From positions 1 to 64,000 of the forward strand of contig JAAYHS010000066.1 in assembly GCA_012735315.1 (NCBI GenBank): DNA of 64,000 nt, read 5' to 3'. Every line of letters starts with the position of its first letter. The first letter of the stretch is position 1. This stretch comes from Bacillota bacterium. GTDB lineage: Bacteria; Bacillota; UBA4882; UBA8346. Of this stretch, positions 16,562 through 25,300 are shown one piece after another. Position numbers and translations under genes: made by a program. A model generated the notes under the pieces. The model did not search any database. It worked only from the letters and a program-made list of their open reading frames with translations, and was not told where the DNA came from.

Positions 16562-18640
16562 TCACAAATCCCGGCGTATCCTCGCTATTTTAAAATCATT
16601 TTCCAATTCCAGACAGTTTCCCGCCCGCCGAACCTTCGAATCCGCATAAATCAATCGATCCCGGCTGTCGAGTATTAATCTGATTTGCCGCGGCTTTTGA
16701 CGAAAACTCGGGTTAAATTTTATTTGGGTAACTTTACCGATGCTTTCGCACTTTAAAGAAATTTCCCCGAAAAGAGTTGGAATACACTGTAATTCGATTT
16801 GAGGTTCACGCCAAAGGGCGCTGGTAAAAACTCCAGGCAATAAATACAAGACTTCCCTTTCTTCCATAACCATTAGGTCGCGAAGAAAAAGCAAAAAATG
16901 GCAACCGACATCCGGAGAATGGCCCGCAGCGCCAATCCCGTTGCCGTTAACGGGATGAATCCGATCCGGCCAGGTCCCGGTGGAGCTAACCTTATCGCGG
17001 AAGAATCGAAATACCGGATCGTGGTTTAGCCCCTCACGTAATAAAATTAAACCCAAACGCGCGGTGAGTATAAGATCAACTCCTCCGAATTCCAAGGGTG
17101 AGATTACGCCGCCTTCATAGGTATAATCTTCAATAATCAAATTTAACCATTTATTGACAAACCTTTCCCTTTGCTCATAAAGGCGGAGCGGGTATGAAAG
17201 AGAGAGATTATCAATGTTGTCGCTTATTGAGCCGACTTTCCGAAAACCGTCCCGGGCGTTCTCTTTGAATACTCTTGTAAAAAACTCCAACATCCGGGCC
17301 TTAAGTTTCTGAAAATGCGTCTGGAAAAATCGAGAATCTTCCAGTTCGCCCTTATCCTCGTTTAATAAAGATAGAGCGCGTAACGACGCGCAAATCCAAC
17401 CTAAATTGATCAAATCACGGGGTTTAGTTTCAACGGCAAGGGCTGAGATGTTTTGAATCAGCCACAAGCCGATCCGCTTTAAAATCTGCCAATTTTCTTC
17501 GATTATTTTGAAGTCTTTGCTGAATTGGTAGTAGTCGGTCAGCGCATAAATTAACTTTTCAGGCGGCAAATAACCGCTGCCGATTGAACCGTCCCAACGA
17601 ACTTTTTTTAAGGTTTTTAAAAGGTAGGACCTGCTTTGCCGATAAAACGCAAAGCGATTTAAAGCGAGCAACTGATAGATATCGGTCGAGTTGGAACGCG
17701 GTCCGTTAAACATTTTCAGATAATTCAGGTTGGCATGAAAAATAGAATCGATTTCCGAATCGGTTTTGATCATTCGGTGTTGGTAATTATAGCGACTGAT
17801 CCATAGTTGTTTGCTATCAAAAAACCGGTTTTTGGAGAAATCGATTTCTTGCTTAACAAACATCGTGAAGCTGTCGGGCTTATGATAAAGTCGAATTATA
17901 GTCCGGTCCGCCGGGCGGATTGAATAACCGAGCAAAGCGGTGCAACTTCCTTTCCAAGACGTTACGGACGACCGGGCGATTTCCAGTTTGAAATAGTCGG
18001 TGACGTCTCCTTCGCGGGCATCGGTGCAAAAAACGGCTTCGGGCTCGCTGTCCAAATAAAAGAGTTCATAATTGTTGACCCTCATCCGCCGGTTTTTAAA
18101 CTCCAATTTGCGAATTGCGGATAGGCCGTTATGATCATAAGGCCGTATCACCAAAAAAAATAAAAAATTATTAAATGGATCCGCTCCGTTGGCCCCAACT
18201 TCGAATTCCAGCCCGAATATTCGATTCCGAAAACTTTCAATCGGAAAGACGCGGCTTTTATAAAAACCGTTATCAAACCGGCTTTCCGTTTCCACACACG
18301 GAAACTCCGGCGTTGCCTTTTGTTCGGTCCTTAAATACTTACCGGGTGTATATAAATATGCGCCGTCGTTAACCCAAATTTCCAAGGAAACGCCGGACCT
18401 TACAAAGGAAAATATCCCGTCGCCATCGACTGTAATAATCTGTTCCCCCCATTCATTACAAAAGCCAGTCCAATTCCGACAACTCAGATTAGCGAAAGAA
18501 TTATTCCACTGATAACTCGAGTTTAAAGGATTGACCTGCCTGATGAACCAGGGGGGAAGTATCCAATGGCCGATTTCGACCGCTGAATAAGCCGGCGCTT
18601 GCCTTTTACTTTTAAAGGCTTTCAATAAATGGTTGCCCAT
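16562..18640 (-). CDS. Uncharacterised six-hairpin-glycosidase-like protein
   Basis: 692 residues from an ATG at 18640 with GGAGGATG upstream (a TTG one codon earlier is possible). The N-terminal about 290 residues look beta-rich, the middle (about 300-590) helical with hairpin repeats like an (alpha/alpha)6 barrel, and the last about 90 residues are beta again. This beta-sandwich, helical barrel, beta order is that of glycoside hydrolases and phosphorylases of the six-hairpin superfamily (GH15, GH63, GH65 and GH94 types). No signal peptide is seen. I cannot assign catalytic acids or a specific family. It is the last gene of the vanW-GT9-flippase-like operon, suggesting a role in an envelope or storage glycan. 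Confidence 0.55.
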   Translation of the reverse strand: MGNHLLKAFKSKRQAPAYSAVEIGHWILPPWFIRQVNPLNSSYQWNNSFANLSCRNWTGFCNEWGEQIITVDGDGIFSFVRSGVSLEIWVNDGAYLYTPGKYLRTEQKATPEFPCVETESRFDNGFYKSRVFPIESFRNRIFGLEFEVGANGADPFNNFLFFLVIRPYDHNGLSAIRKLEFKNRRMRVNNYELFYLDSEPEAVFCTDAREGDVTDYFKLEIARSSVTSWKGSCTALLGYSIRPADRTIIRLYHKPDSFTMFVKQEIDFSKNRFFDSKQLWISRYNYQHRMIKTDSEIDSIFHANLNYLKMFNGPRSNSTDIYQLLALNRFAFYRQSRSYLLKTLKKVRWDGSIGSGYLPPEKLIYALTDYYQFSKDFKIIEENWQILKRIGLWLIQNISALAVETKPRDLINLGWICASLRALSLLNEDKGELEDSRFFQTHFQKLKARMLEFFTRVFKENARDGFRKVGSISDNIDNLSLSYPLRLYEQRERFVNKWLNLIIEDYTYEGGVISPLEFGGVDLILTARLGLILLREGLNHDPVFRFFRDKVSSTGTWPDRIHPVNGNGIGAAGHSPDVGCHFLLFLRDLMVMEEREVLYLLPGVFTSALWREPQIELQCIPTLFGEISLKCESIGKVTQIKFNPSFRQKPRQIRLILDSRDRLIYADSKVRRAGNCLELENDFKIARIRRDL

Positions 18641-18701
18641 CAAAAATCATCCTCCAATCTTATAGTTTGTACGGAAGATAATTTTTCATGAGCTTTTTAT
18701 T

Positions 18702-19619
18702 TTATTTCATCCGGTATAATTTCCAAAAATAAAAACCGCCGATTAATAAAGAACTATAGAAAGTATACACTCTCCATAGAAAAACCAAAATGCCCAATCC
18801 CTGAACCCCTGTTATTTGACGAAATAAATATGAAAGCAACACTTCCGAACCGCCGCTGCCACCCGGTGTCGGAATCAGAGGCTGGGCCAGATTAAATACT
18901 AATTGCGCATAGATTGGTCCGAAAAACTCAACCCGCTTTCCCATGGACCACATAATTACCGGCGCCAATAAAAGATAAAAAAACCAATAGGAGATACTTG
19001 AAATAACCGCCTTGAGCATTGCCGACCAATTGCTCTTGATCAATAACGACGAGCCTTTTTTAAACAATAAAAACTCTCTTTTCAGCCGCTTCAACCAACC
19101 CTTTTCAGCCATCAACAAACCGATTTTGCGGGCCCAATTTAGGCGATAAAAAAGAAATAAGATCCCTGCGGCGCTTATTAAAATAATTAACGCCGCCAAC
19201 CCTTTGGCGATCAATCCCCGATCAAATAGCCCGAGGCGTTGTAATAGCCCGAATTTTAAAAAAACCGTTCCGATTAAAATCGCTAAATAAATTATCGAAT
19301 GCAATCCCAAGTCGATGGTGGTCACGGCGGTCGCGGCCCCAAGGCTGAACCCTTTTTTATGCAGCAAATAGATTTGAAGAGGTGTCCCGCCGGCATTGAA
19401 AGGAGTAACATGCGACACAAAGCAGGTCGCCAAATAAATTTGAAAACTGTCCCGGAGCGAAATTCTTTGCCCCATCCCCAAAGAGATTACATAAACTCGA
19501 AAGGCTTTGGATAGCCATACGACAATCAGAACTAAAAACCCCAGCCCCAAATAGATCGGATTCAAGTCCGTTACTTGATCAAGCGGCTCCTCGGCGATCC
19601 CTTTGAAAATAAAAATCAA
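18702..19619 (-). CDS. Lysylphosphatidylglycerol synthase TM-region (UPF0104) membrane protein
   Basis: At least 305 residues with about eight membrane helices and the family's conserved NAGGTP motif (near residue 81) and a late PTPGGSGGSE motif. These are the marks of the LPG_synthase_TM/UPF0104 family, many members of which move or modify lipids without the MprF aminoacyl domain. The start is uncertain: the TTG at 19619 cuts the first membrane helix in half. The frame stays open to 19682, where an ATC lies 6 bases after AGGTGA and one base after the upstream stop codon. The true protein may be 326 residues with an intact first helix. Part of the vanW-GT9 operon. Confidence 0.82.
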   Translation of the reverse strand: MIFIFKGIAEEPLDQVTDLNPIYLGLGFLVLIVVWLSKAFRVYVISLGMGQRISLRDSFQIYLATCFVSHVTPFNAGGTPLQIYLLHKKGFSLGAATAVTTIDLGLHSIIYLAILIGTVFLKFGLLQRLGLFDRGLIAKGLAALIILISAAGILFLFYRLNWARKIGLLMAEKGWLKRLKREFLLFKKGSSLLIKSNWSAMLKAVISSISYWFFYLLLAPVIMWSMGKRVEFFGPIYAQLVFNLAQPLIPTPGGSGGSEVLLSYLFRQITGVQGLGILVFLWRVYTFYSSLLIGGFYFWKLYRMK

Positions 19620-19683
19620 CCCGATAAGGCTGAATAATATCGTGTACCAAATCCCTTTTTTAATTTTACCCTGACTGCCGATT

Positions 19684-20685
19684 TCAGGTCACCTCTACCA
19701 AAGAGTTTCTTCCCGCCACAGACCCGTTCAAAATCAATTCCAATACTTCCTCTACTTCGATCGCCTCCATGCAATACGCTTTTGAACAACGGGGCAGATA
19801 CTGCCAAAGGCCTCCTCCAAACCGGTAACAAGGACTGCATGAAAGTTTTTTGTAAATGTAACGATGGCGGGGAGGTCGATAAGGAAAAAACTGTTCCGGA
19901 GTAGTTGGCCCAAATAGCCCGATGGTAGGGACTCCGACCGCCGCTCCCAGATGCAACGGGCCCGAATCGTTAGCGATTAATAATTGACATCTTTTGAGCA
20001 AAGCGGCTGTTTCTCCCAGGCTAAACCCGCCCGCCGCGTTAATTACCCCCGGCAATACCGAAGCAATTGCCTCAGAGTCTTCCCGATCCTCTTTTCCCCC
20101 TATCAAAACCACTTGATACCGAGTTTCTTCAAGTAATATTTTGATCAAGGCGCTGAATTTGAGCAGCGGCCAACGTTTTCTGATAAAATAACGCCCGCCG
20201 CAATGAATCGCGACCATCGGTTTTCCCAAATCGACCGCGGCTTTTTTCAGGAAATGCTCGACTATTCGTTCTTCCTGTTTACCATGCCAAAATTCAGTCT
20301 CATAGGTATTTACCGCCAGCCCGACCTCGGTGATGACTTCCAAACATAACTTAACCACCGATAAATTGGATTTATTTTCGGCAATGGTAAAAAAATCGCT
20401 TCTGACCGGCGCGCCGCAAAACCTGGTAAAAAAACTGCCGATTTGCGAAAGTCCCAATACTAAATCAAAACCGCATTTCCGGATTTCAACCGTTTTTTTT
20501 AAAAGATCCCATTGGTCCAGACAACCGATGATCTCTATCCGATGGGGATTGTTTCGGTACACCTCCAACCCCAGTTGATTGACTAAAACTACTATGTAAG
20601 CTTGCGGCAGGTTAAAACGCAAAGCCCGAATCGCGGGTGTCGTAAATAAAGTGTCCCCCAGCGGGCCAAAGCAGATCGCCGCCAC
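19684..20685 (-). CDS. Glycosyltransferase family 9, heptosyltransferase-like
   Basis: 333 residues, GTG start. GT-B fold of family 9: the N-terminal GPLGDTLFTTPA motif and the C-terminal donor-binding DSGPLHLGAAVGVPTIGLFG stretch are intact. A late Cys cluster (CSPC, then two more Cys) is common in this family. Members transfer heptose or related sugars from ADP-sugars in lipopolysaccharide or other envelope glycans. No lipid A gene is in the window, so the acceptor is unknown. The start lacks a good Shine-Dalgarno; an in-frame ACG 33 bases upstream sits 8 bases after AGGAG and could be used. Confidence 0.85.
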   Translation of the reverse strand: MAAICFGPLGDTLFTTPAIRALRFNLPQAYIVVLVNQLGLEVYRNNPHRIEIIGCLDQWDLLKKTVEIRKCGFDLVLGLSQIGSFFTRFCGAPVRSDFFTIAENKSNLSVVKLCLEVITEVGLAVNTYETEFWHGKQEERIVEHFLKKAAVDLGKPMVAIHCGGRYFIRKRWPLLKFSALIKILLEETRYQVVLIGGKEDREDSEAIASVLPGVINAAGGFSLGETAALLKRCQLLIANDSGPLHLGAAVGVPTIGLFGPTTPEQFFPYRPPRHRYIYKKLSCSPCYRFGGGLWQYLPRCSKAYCMEAIEVEEVLELILNGSVAGRNSLVEVT

Positions 20686-20733
20686 TTTTCGATAACTATC
20701 CGGTCTCGTATTAATCGCTCCTCAGTACAAAGG

Positions 20734-22158
20734 TCAATCTGGTTTTACCCCTATTTTATATTCTTCAGGTTGAGCCGGATATATACTGGTATTTACCAGT
20801 TCTTTCTTTACCGTTCCATCTAAAAATTCAATCGTCCTCCACAACTCGGCTTTGACTCCCTTTCGGCCGTTTTTGACTTTATATTTGCTGCCTTTGGCAA
20901 GGGACGAATCGTTAGTAAACTTGGTCTGAAAAGGATAGGTCTCGATAATTTTAGTTTCCAACTTAATATTGGTCCAATCGGTTTTTTTGCCCAACACGGC
21001 GACCGTCAAATAAGGCGGTTCAACGTCGGATACCAGTAAAATAGGATCGCTATTGGTATTCTCAAAGATAAAGTCGACCCCGTCATAGACCACCGTGGCG
21101 TCTCTGGCTAATGGCACATAATCGCTCGGCAAGGAATGATTTTTTCTTTGAACGATTTTTAAATTAGACATTAAGACGGCGTTATATAAGGTTGACGACA
21201 CTTGACAAACCCCTCCCCCGACTCCAGGAACCAGCCTGCCCAAATATACCACCGGCGCTTCCCGGTAACCGGCTTCGGTTACCCGCGGACCAACCCAAGT
21301 ATTAAAAGAAAAATTTTGGCCCGGATATACGATCACATTATCAATCGCGTTACCGGCTATTAATAAATTATTGACCCGGTCTTTCATAGACGTTTCGTAT
21401 TTGCTGGTGTAAATTCCAAGGACCTGATCCAACCCCCATCTTTTAATATCACTCTCGGTTAATGGAGGAACCACTTTTTTCGTTGGAATCTCTATCTCCA
21501 GGTATTTTTTTTGAAAGGCCGCGTTCTCCAGTTCATGCTGCAAAGCCTGATGATCGATAATAATTCCGGTGCGGCTGGGCGAATAGCTCACTTTACCTTC
21601 CTTGGTGATCGTCACTATCGAACGAACCGGCTCAACTGCAATCCCTGCTTCCAGTAAATGGAAGAAGGAATTTAAAGAAACCCGGTTGTTATTAAAAACC
21701 GGCCTTAAATTATACCCCCTCCGATAAATTCTCCAACGCGCAGCCATTTGCCGCCAAAAAGAACCGGCGCGACCTATTTGATAAGCCTTTTCAATACTCT
21801 GGGACACATCCAGCCTAATGCCGATGGAATTTAAATCCAAAGTATAAGGGCGTTTTTTATAAGTTAAAACCACTTTTTTCCCGGCAAGGGCTTCCATTTC
21901 CCTTGAAAAGACTTGAATAGCTTGACTAACCTTTATTCCGCCCAGTTCGACCCCGCCTACACTTACCCCGGGCAAAATCCTTCCTTCACTCCAAAGTAAA
22001 TAAATGATCATCGAACAAAGGGCCAAAAACAGCAAGCTTCCGGCGACTATCTTGGCGACTGATAAAATGAAAGCGATCCGGTTTTTTAACGCCAATCCCA
22101 AAAACCGTCCCTCCCAAACAAGATTTGAACGGAAATCGCGCCTTCCACGATAAATCAT
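20734..22158 (-). CDS. VanW-family protein with peptidoglycan-binding-like N-terminus
   Basis: 474 residues from the ATG at 22158, which follows CTGGGGAG; an upstream in-frame start at 22251 would overlap yyaC and has no such site. One membrane helix (about 25-50), a PG-binding-like domain repeated in the region 60-220, the VanW domain (about 270-395) with its VGGGVCQVSSTLYNA motif, and a G5-like C-terminus. Such proteins are common in Firmicutes and lie on the cell surface; the biochemical role of VanW is unknown. First gene of the envelope operon running down to 16562, and divergent from yyaC. Confidence 0.88.
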   Translation of the reverse strand: MIYRGRRDFRSNLVWEGRFLGLALKNRIAFILSVAKIVAGSLLFLALCSMIIYLLWSEGRILPGVSVGGVELGGIKVSQAIQVFSREMEALAGKKVVLTYKKRPYTLDLNSIGIRLDVSQSIEKAYQIGRAGSFWRQMAARWRIYRRGYNLRPVFNNNRVSLNSFFHLLEAGIAVEPVRSIVTITKEGKVSYSPSRTGIIIDHQALQHELENAAFQKKYLEIEIPTKKVVPPLTESDIKRWGLDQVLGIYTSKYETSMKDRVNNLLIAGNAIDNVIVYPGQNFSFNTWVGPRVTEAGYREAPVVYLGRLVPGVGGGVCQVSSTLYNAVLMSNLKIVQRKNHSLPSDYVPLARDATVVYDGVDFIFENTNSDPILLVSDVEPPYLTVAVLGKKTDWTNIKLETKIIETYPFQTKFTNDSSLAKGSKYKVKNGRKGVKAELWRTIEFLDGTVKKELVNTSIYPAQPEEYKIGVKPD

Positions 22159-22221
22159 AGTATACTCCCCAGGTCGCGGACATAAAATATAATATCCTAA
22201 ACAAGGGGAGAACAGCGATCG

Positions 22222-22872
22222 ATGTGGAATCAGCCAGTTAAAAAAAAACATGCCAAGGATTTATTAAAGTATAATTCCCGAGTCCATGTGGAACATCCTG
22301 CCGCGAACACCATCTTCCAAGCCAATTTGGATTATTTCATTACTCAATTATATGACCGGCATTCCCAATTAATAATCCTTTGTATCGGAACCGACCGGTC
22401 AACCGGCGACAGTTTAGGCCCCTTGGTCGGCGCTAAGCTGAAATCAATGAAGTGTATGATGAATATACCTGTCTTTGGAACGCTTAATGAACCGGTTCAC
22501 GCCGTTAATCTCCAAGAGACCATTAAAATAATAAACCGAGATTTCCCCGATTCCTTCATCATTGCTGTCGACGCTTGCTTGGGAAAAACGGAAAGCGTTG
22601 GTTACATTAGCATCAAAGAGGGGCCGCTTCAACCCGGCACTGGAGTTAATAAATCTCTACCCGCCGTCGGAGATCTGCATATCGTAGGAATCGTTAATGT
22701 CGGCGGGTTTATGGAATATATGGTTCTCCAAAACACCAGATTAAGTCTGGTTATGAAAATGGCTGATACCATCAGCGAAGGTATTGCCGAAAATGTTTCA
22801 AAATATTGTAATCCGTCAATACCTTACTTGAGATCCGAAAGCGAATCCTTACCCTTGGAAACCACTACTTAG
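22222..22872 (+). CDS. yyaC: Spore protein YyaC (GPR-like peptidase family)
   Basis: 216 residues. Matches the YyaC family: IGTDRSTGDSLGPLVG near residue 55, a central VDACLG motif, and a C-terminal VGDLHIVGIVNVGGFME-like stretch. YyaC is related to the germination protease GPR and is found in endospore formers; the fold is a peptidase/hydrogenase-maturase type, its substrate is not established. AAGGGGAG upstream of the ATG. A TATAAT at 22188-22193 may be its -10. It ends in a shared bidirectional terminator. Confidence 0.88.
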   Translation: MWNQPVKKKHAKDLLKYNSRVHVEHPAANTIFQANLDYFITQLYDRHSQLIILCIGTDRSTGDSLGPLVGAKLKSMKCMMNIPVFGTLNEPVHAVNLQETIKIINRDFPDSFIIAVDACLGKTESVGYISIKEGPLQPGTGVNKSLPAVGDLHIVGIVNVGGFMEYMVLQNTRLSLVMKMADTISEGIAENVSKYCNPSIPYLRSESESLPLETTT

Positions 22873-22923
22873 TCAAACAAATCCAAGCGTGAAAGCGGAA
22901 CCAACGAAAAAAAGCCGGTCCTA

Positions 22924-22957
22924 AAAAAATATCCACCCCAAAAGAGTGGATATTTTT
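22924..22957. terminator. Bidirectional terminator between yyaC and the ABC ATPase gene
   Basis: AAATATCCAC pairs with GTGGATATTT around a short loop, with A-run on the left and T-run on the right, so it works for both converging transcripts. Confidence 0.85.
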
Positions 22958-22987
22958 GCGCTTAAATAATTTAAGAAACCTTTTCGA

Positions 22988-24091
22988 TTACAAGATCGCT
23001 TTCTCGGTATCTTTATCGAAGAAATGGATTTTCTGGTTATTGAAGACCACTTGATGTTTGGCTCCGTCTTTGGCTTTGGTATGGGAGTCGACCGTGGCCA
23101 CAAACGAATGATCGCCGACGGACATATACAGATATACCTGCGCGCCGATTAATTCGTAAACATCAACCATGCCGGTGACTATCTCATCTTCGGAGACATC
23201 GGGAACTTCCTCGCGCTCCATAATCGCTTCGGGACGAATCCCGAAAATTACTTGTTTGTTAAGGTATTTACGAATATTCTTGAATTTACCTTCCGGAATG
23301 GTTACTTTGAATGCTTTCAGATCAATCACTAATTTCCCGTTGTCTTCTTTAATCACGCCGTCCATGAAGTTCATCGGCGGAGTTCCAATAAAACCGCCCA
23401 CAAAAACGTTGTTGGGATTATCATAGATATCCAACGGGGTGCCCACTTGTTGAATGACTCCGTCTTTCATAACCACAATCCGGTCGCCCATGGTCATGGC
23501 TTCGGTTTGGTCATGGGTAACGTAAATGATAGTGGTTTGTAAGCGGTTATGGAGCTTACTGATTTCAGCCCGAGTTTGGACCCGGAGTTTAGCGTCAAGG
23601 TTCGACAAAGGCTCATCCATTAAGAACACCTTCGGTTCGCGGACGATCGCGCGGCCTAACGCCACCCGCTGCCTTTGACCGCCGGAAAGCGCTTTGGGTT
23701 TCCGGTCAAGCAGGTTTTCAATACCAAGGATCTTCGCGGCTTCCTTAACGCGGCGATCGATTTCGCTTTTCGGGAATTTACGTAATTTGAGCCCAAAAGC
23801 CATATTGTTGTAGACATCCATATGCGGATAAAGAGCGTAGTTCTGGAACACCATGGCGATGTCGCGATCCTTCGGGGCTACGTTGTTAACCAAGGTATCA
23901 CCGATATAAATGTTGCCTTCGCTGATTTCTTCCAAACCTGCGACCATCCGCAACGAGGTGGTTTTTCCGCAACCGGACGGCCCTACAAAAACGATAAACT
24001 CCTTATCTTTAATCTCCAAGTTGGCATCTTTTACGGCGACAACCCCACCGGAAAATTTTTTGGTGACATGTTCGAATATAACTTTTGCCAT
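22988..24091 (-). CDS. Sugar ABC transporter ATPase, MsmX/UgpC type
   Basis: 367 residues. Walker A GPSGCGKTT, Q-loop, signature LSGGQRQRVALGRA, Walker B VFLMDEPLSNLDAKL, His switch, and a C-terminal TOBE/MalK regulatory domain (about 240-367). This is the CUT1 sugar-importer ATPase family. No permease or binding protein is adjacent, so it is probably a shared ATPase like MsmX, which energises several sugar transporters encoded elsewhere. GGAGGATAA ribosome-binding site. Confidence 0.93.
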   Translation of the reverse strand: MAKVIFEHVTKKFSGGVVAVKDANLEIKDKEFIVFVGPSGCGKTTSLRMVAGLEEISEGNIYIGDTLVNNVAPKDRDIAMVFQNYALYPHMDVYNNMAFGLKLRKFPKSEIDRRVKEAAKILGIENLLDRKPKALSGGQRQRVALGRAIVREPKVFLMDEPLSNLDAKLRVQTRAEISKLHNRLQTTIIYVTHDQTEAMTMGDRIVVMKDGVIQQVGTPLDIYDNPNNVFVGGFIGTPPMNFMDGVIKEDNGKLVIDLKAFKVTIPEGKFKNIRKYLNKQVIFGIRPEAIMEREEVPDVSEDEIVTGMVDVYELIGAQVYLYMSVGDHSFVATVDSHTKAKDGAKHQVVFNNQKIHFFDKDTEKAIL

Positions 24092-24420
24092 TACATTTAT
24101 CCTCCTACAAATTGAATAACTAAACTATTTATGATATAATACACTTGAGATAAAAAATACTTTAAATCTTACCACCCCCAAATAAGCTGACCGTTCCAAT
24201 ATCCGGTGGTTATCATTCAACCCTTTGTATGGTAAAGTATGTACCGGGTGGGGTTTGCTACGGTCTAGTTAATGTTTTTTATTTTTTTATAAGATATATA
24301 TTCGACATTTTTTCAAAATTTCCTGCCATTGTCATCAACTACGATCCAATAACATTCTTGCGTTTTTTTATCCTTTCTTTACATCCTTAACCCGTTCCGG
24401 TACGCGACCTTACCTTAAAT
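24092..24420. other. Upstream region of the ABC ATPase gene
   Basis: AT-rich, no gene. On the minus strand a TATTAT near 24136-24141 is a likely -10, with a poor -35. An ACCACC/GGTGGT inverted repeat (24171-24176 and 24205-24210) lies just upstream of it and could be an operator or the base of a hairpin. Nothing else recognised. Confidence 0.35.
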
Positions 24421-24446
24421 GAAAAAAGGGCGGACCCCTTTTCCCG
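24421..24446 (-). terminator. Intrinsic terminator after the Cof-type phosphatase gene
   Basis: Minus-strand AAAGGGG/CCCTTT hairpin followed by a U-run, immediately after the stop codon region of the gene at 24451-25248. Confidence 0.6.
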
Positions 24447-24450
24447 GTAT

Positions 24451-25248
24451 TTACTGCTTAAAAACCAACTTGTCGAGAGCCTCGGCCACCCCGTTATGGT
24501 CATGGTCGGCGACCACAAGAACCGCTTTTTCCTTTACTTCCGGAACTCCGTTTCCGATCGCCACTCCCGCGCCCGCCCAAGCCACCATCGACACATCATT
24601 CGGCGCATCTCCGATAGCCATTACTTCGTTTCGATTCAGCCCCCAACCGGCGGCCAATTCCCGAAGAGCCGCTCCTTTCGACACTTCGGGCGCCAAGATC
24701 TCAAGATAGGTCGGTTTTGATTTAACGAATTGCAGCCGGTCTCCAAATTCGTTCCGCAATCGTTCCTGAATCCAATCGATCCGCTCCGCTTCCCCCACGG
24801 CCAACAATTTATGAGACGGCTCCTCTAAATAGCGGCATAAATCGCCGACCGGATGCGGCGTTACTCCGGCATTGGCGGCGTATTTTTGCCCCCACTCCGT
24901 CAGTTCATCCATGTATAACTCGTCATTAATATAAGCATTTAAATGAATTTCCGCTTCACGGAATATTGGAACCAAGCGCCGGGCTTCTTCCGGAGGAACC
25001 GGGCGATGATATAAAATCTTTCCCGATATCGCTTCTTGAATAATAGCCCCGTTATAAGCGATCACCGGAACATCCAACCCCAATTCACGGACATAGGGCC
25101 GCATCGATTGGACCATCCTTCCCGAGGCGAGCAATACTTTGATCCCTTCTTTAATCGCTCTTCGGATAGCCGATTTATCCTCCGGCGATATCGTTAAATC
25201 GGAACGCAATAAGGTGTCGTCCAGATCAATGGCAATACAGCGAATCAT
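24451..25248 (-). CDS. HAD hydrolase, Cof subfamily (IIB)
   Basis: 265 residues. Motif I DLDDTLL at residue 8, a GRM motif II region, Lys in the C-terminal part, and motif IV GDAPNDVSM; a C2B cap lies between. Cof-type enzymes dephosphorylate sugar phosphates or nucleotide cofactors; the substrate cannot be read. Located 52 bases after uvrC on the same strand. Confidence 0.9.
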   Translation of the reverse strand: MIRCIAIDLDDTLLRSDLTISPEDKSAIRRAIKEGIKVLLASGRMVQSMRPYVRELGLDVPVIAYNGAIIQEAISGKILYHRPVPPEEARRLVPIFREAEIHLNAYINDELYMDELTEWGQKYAANAGVTPHPVGDLCRYLEEPSHKLLAVGEAERIDWIQERLRNEFGDRLQFVKSKPTYLEILAPEVSKGAALRELAAGWGLNRNEVMAIGDAPNDVSMVAWAGAGVAIGNGVPEVKEKAVLVVADHDHNGVAEALDKLVFKQ

Positions 25249-25300
25249 CGAAAGCCTCCCTAAGTTGTTTATTAAGATACATCGAAATAAATGCGATTAT

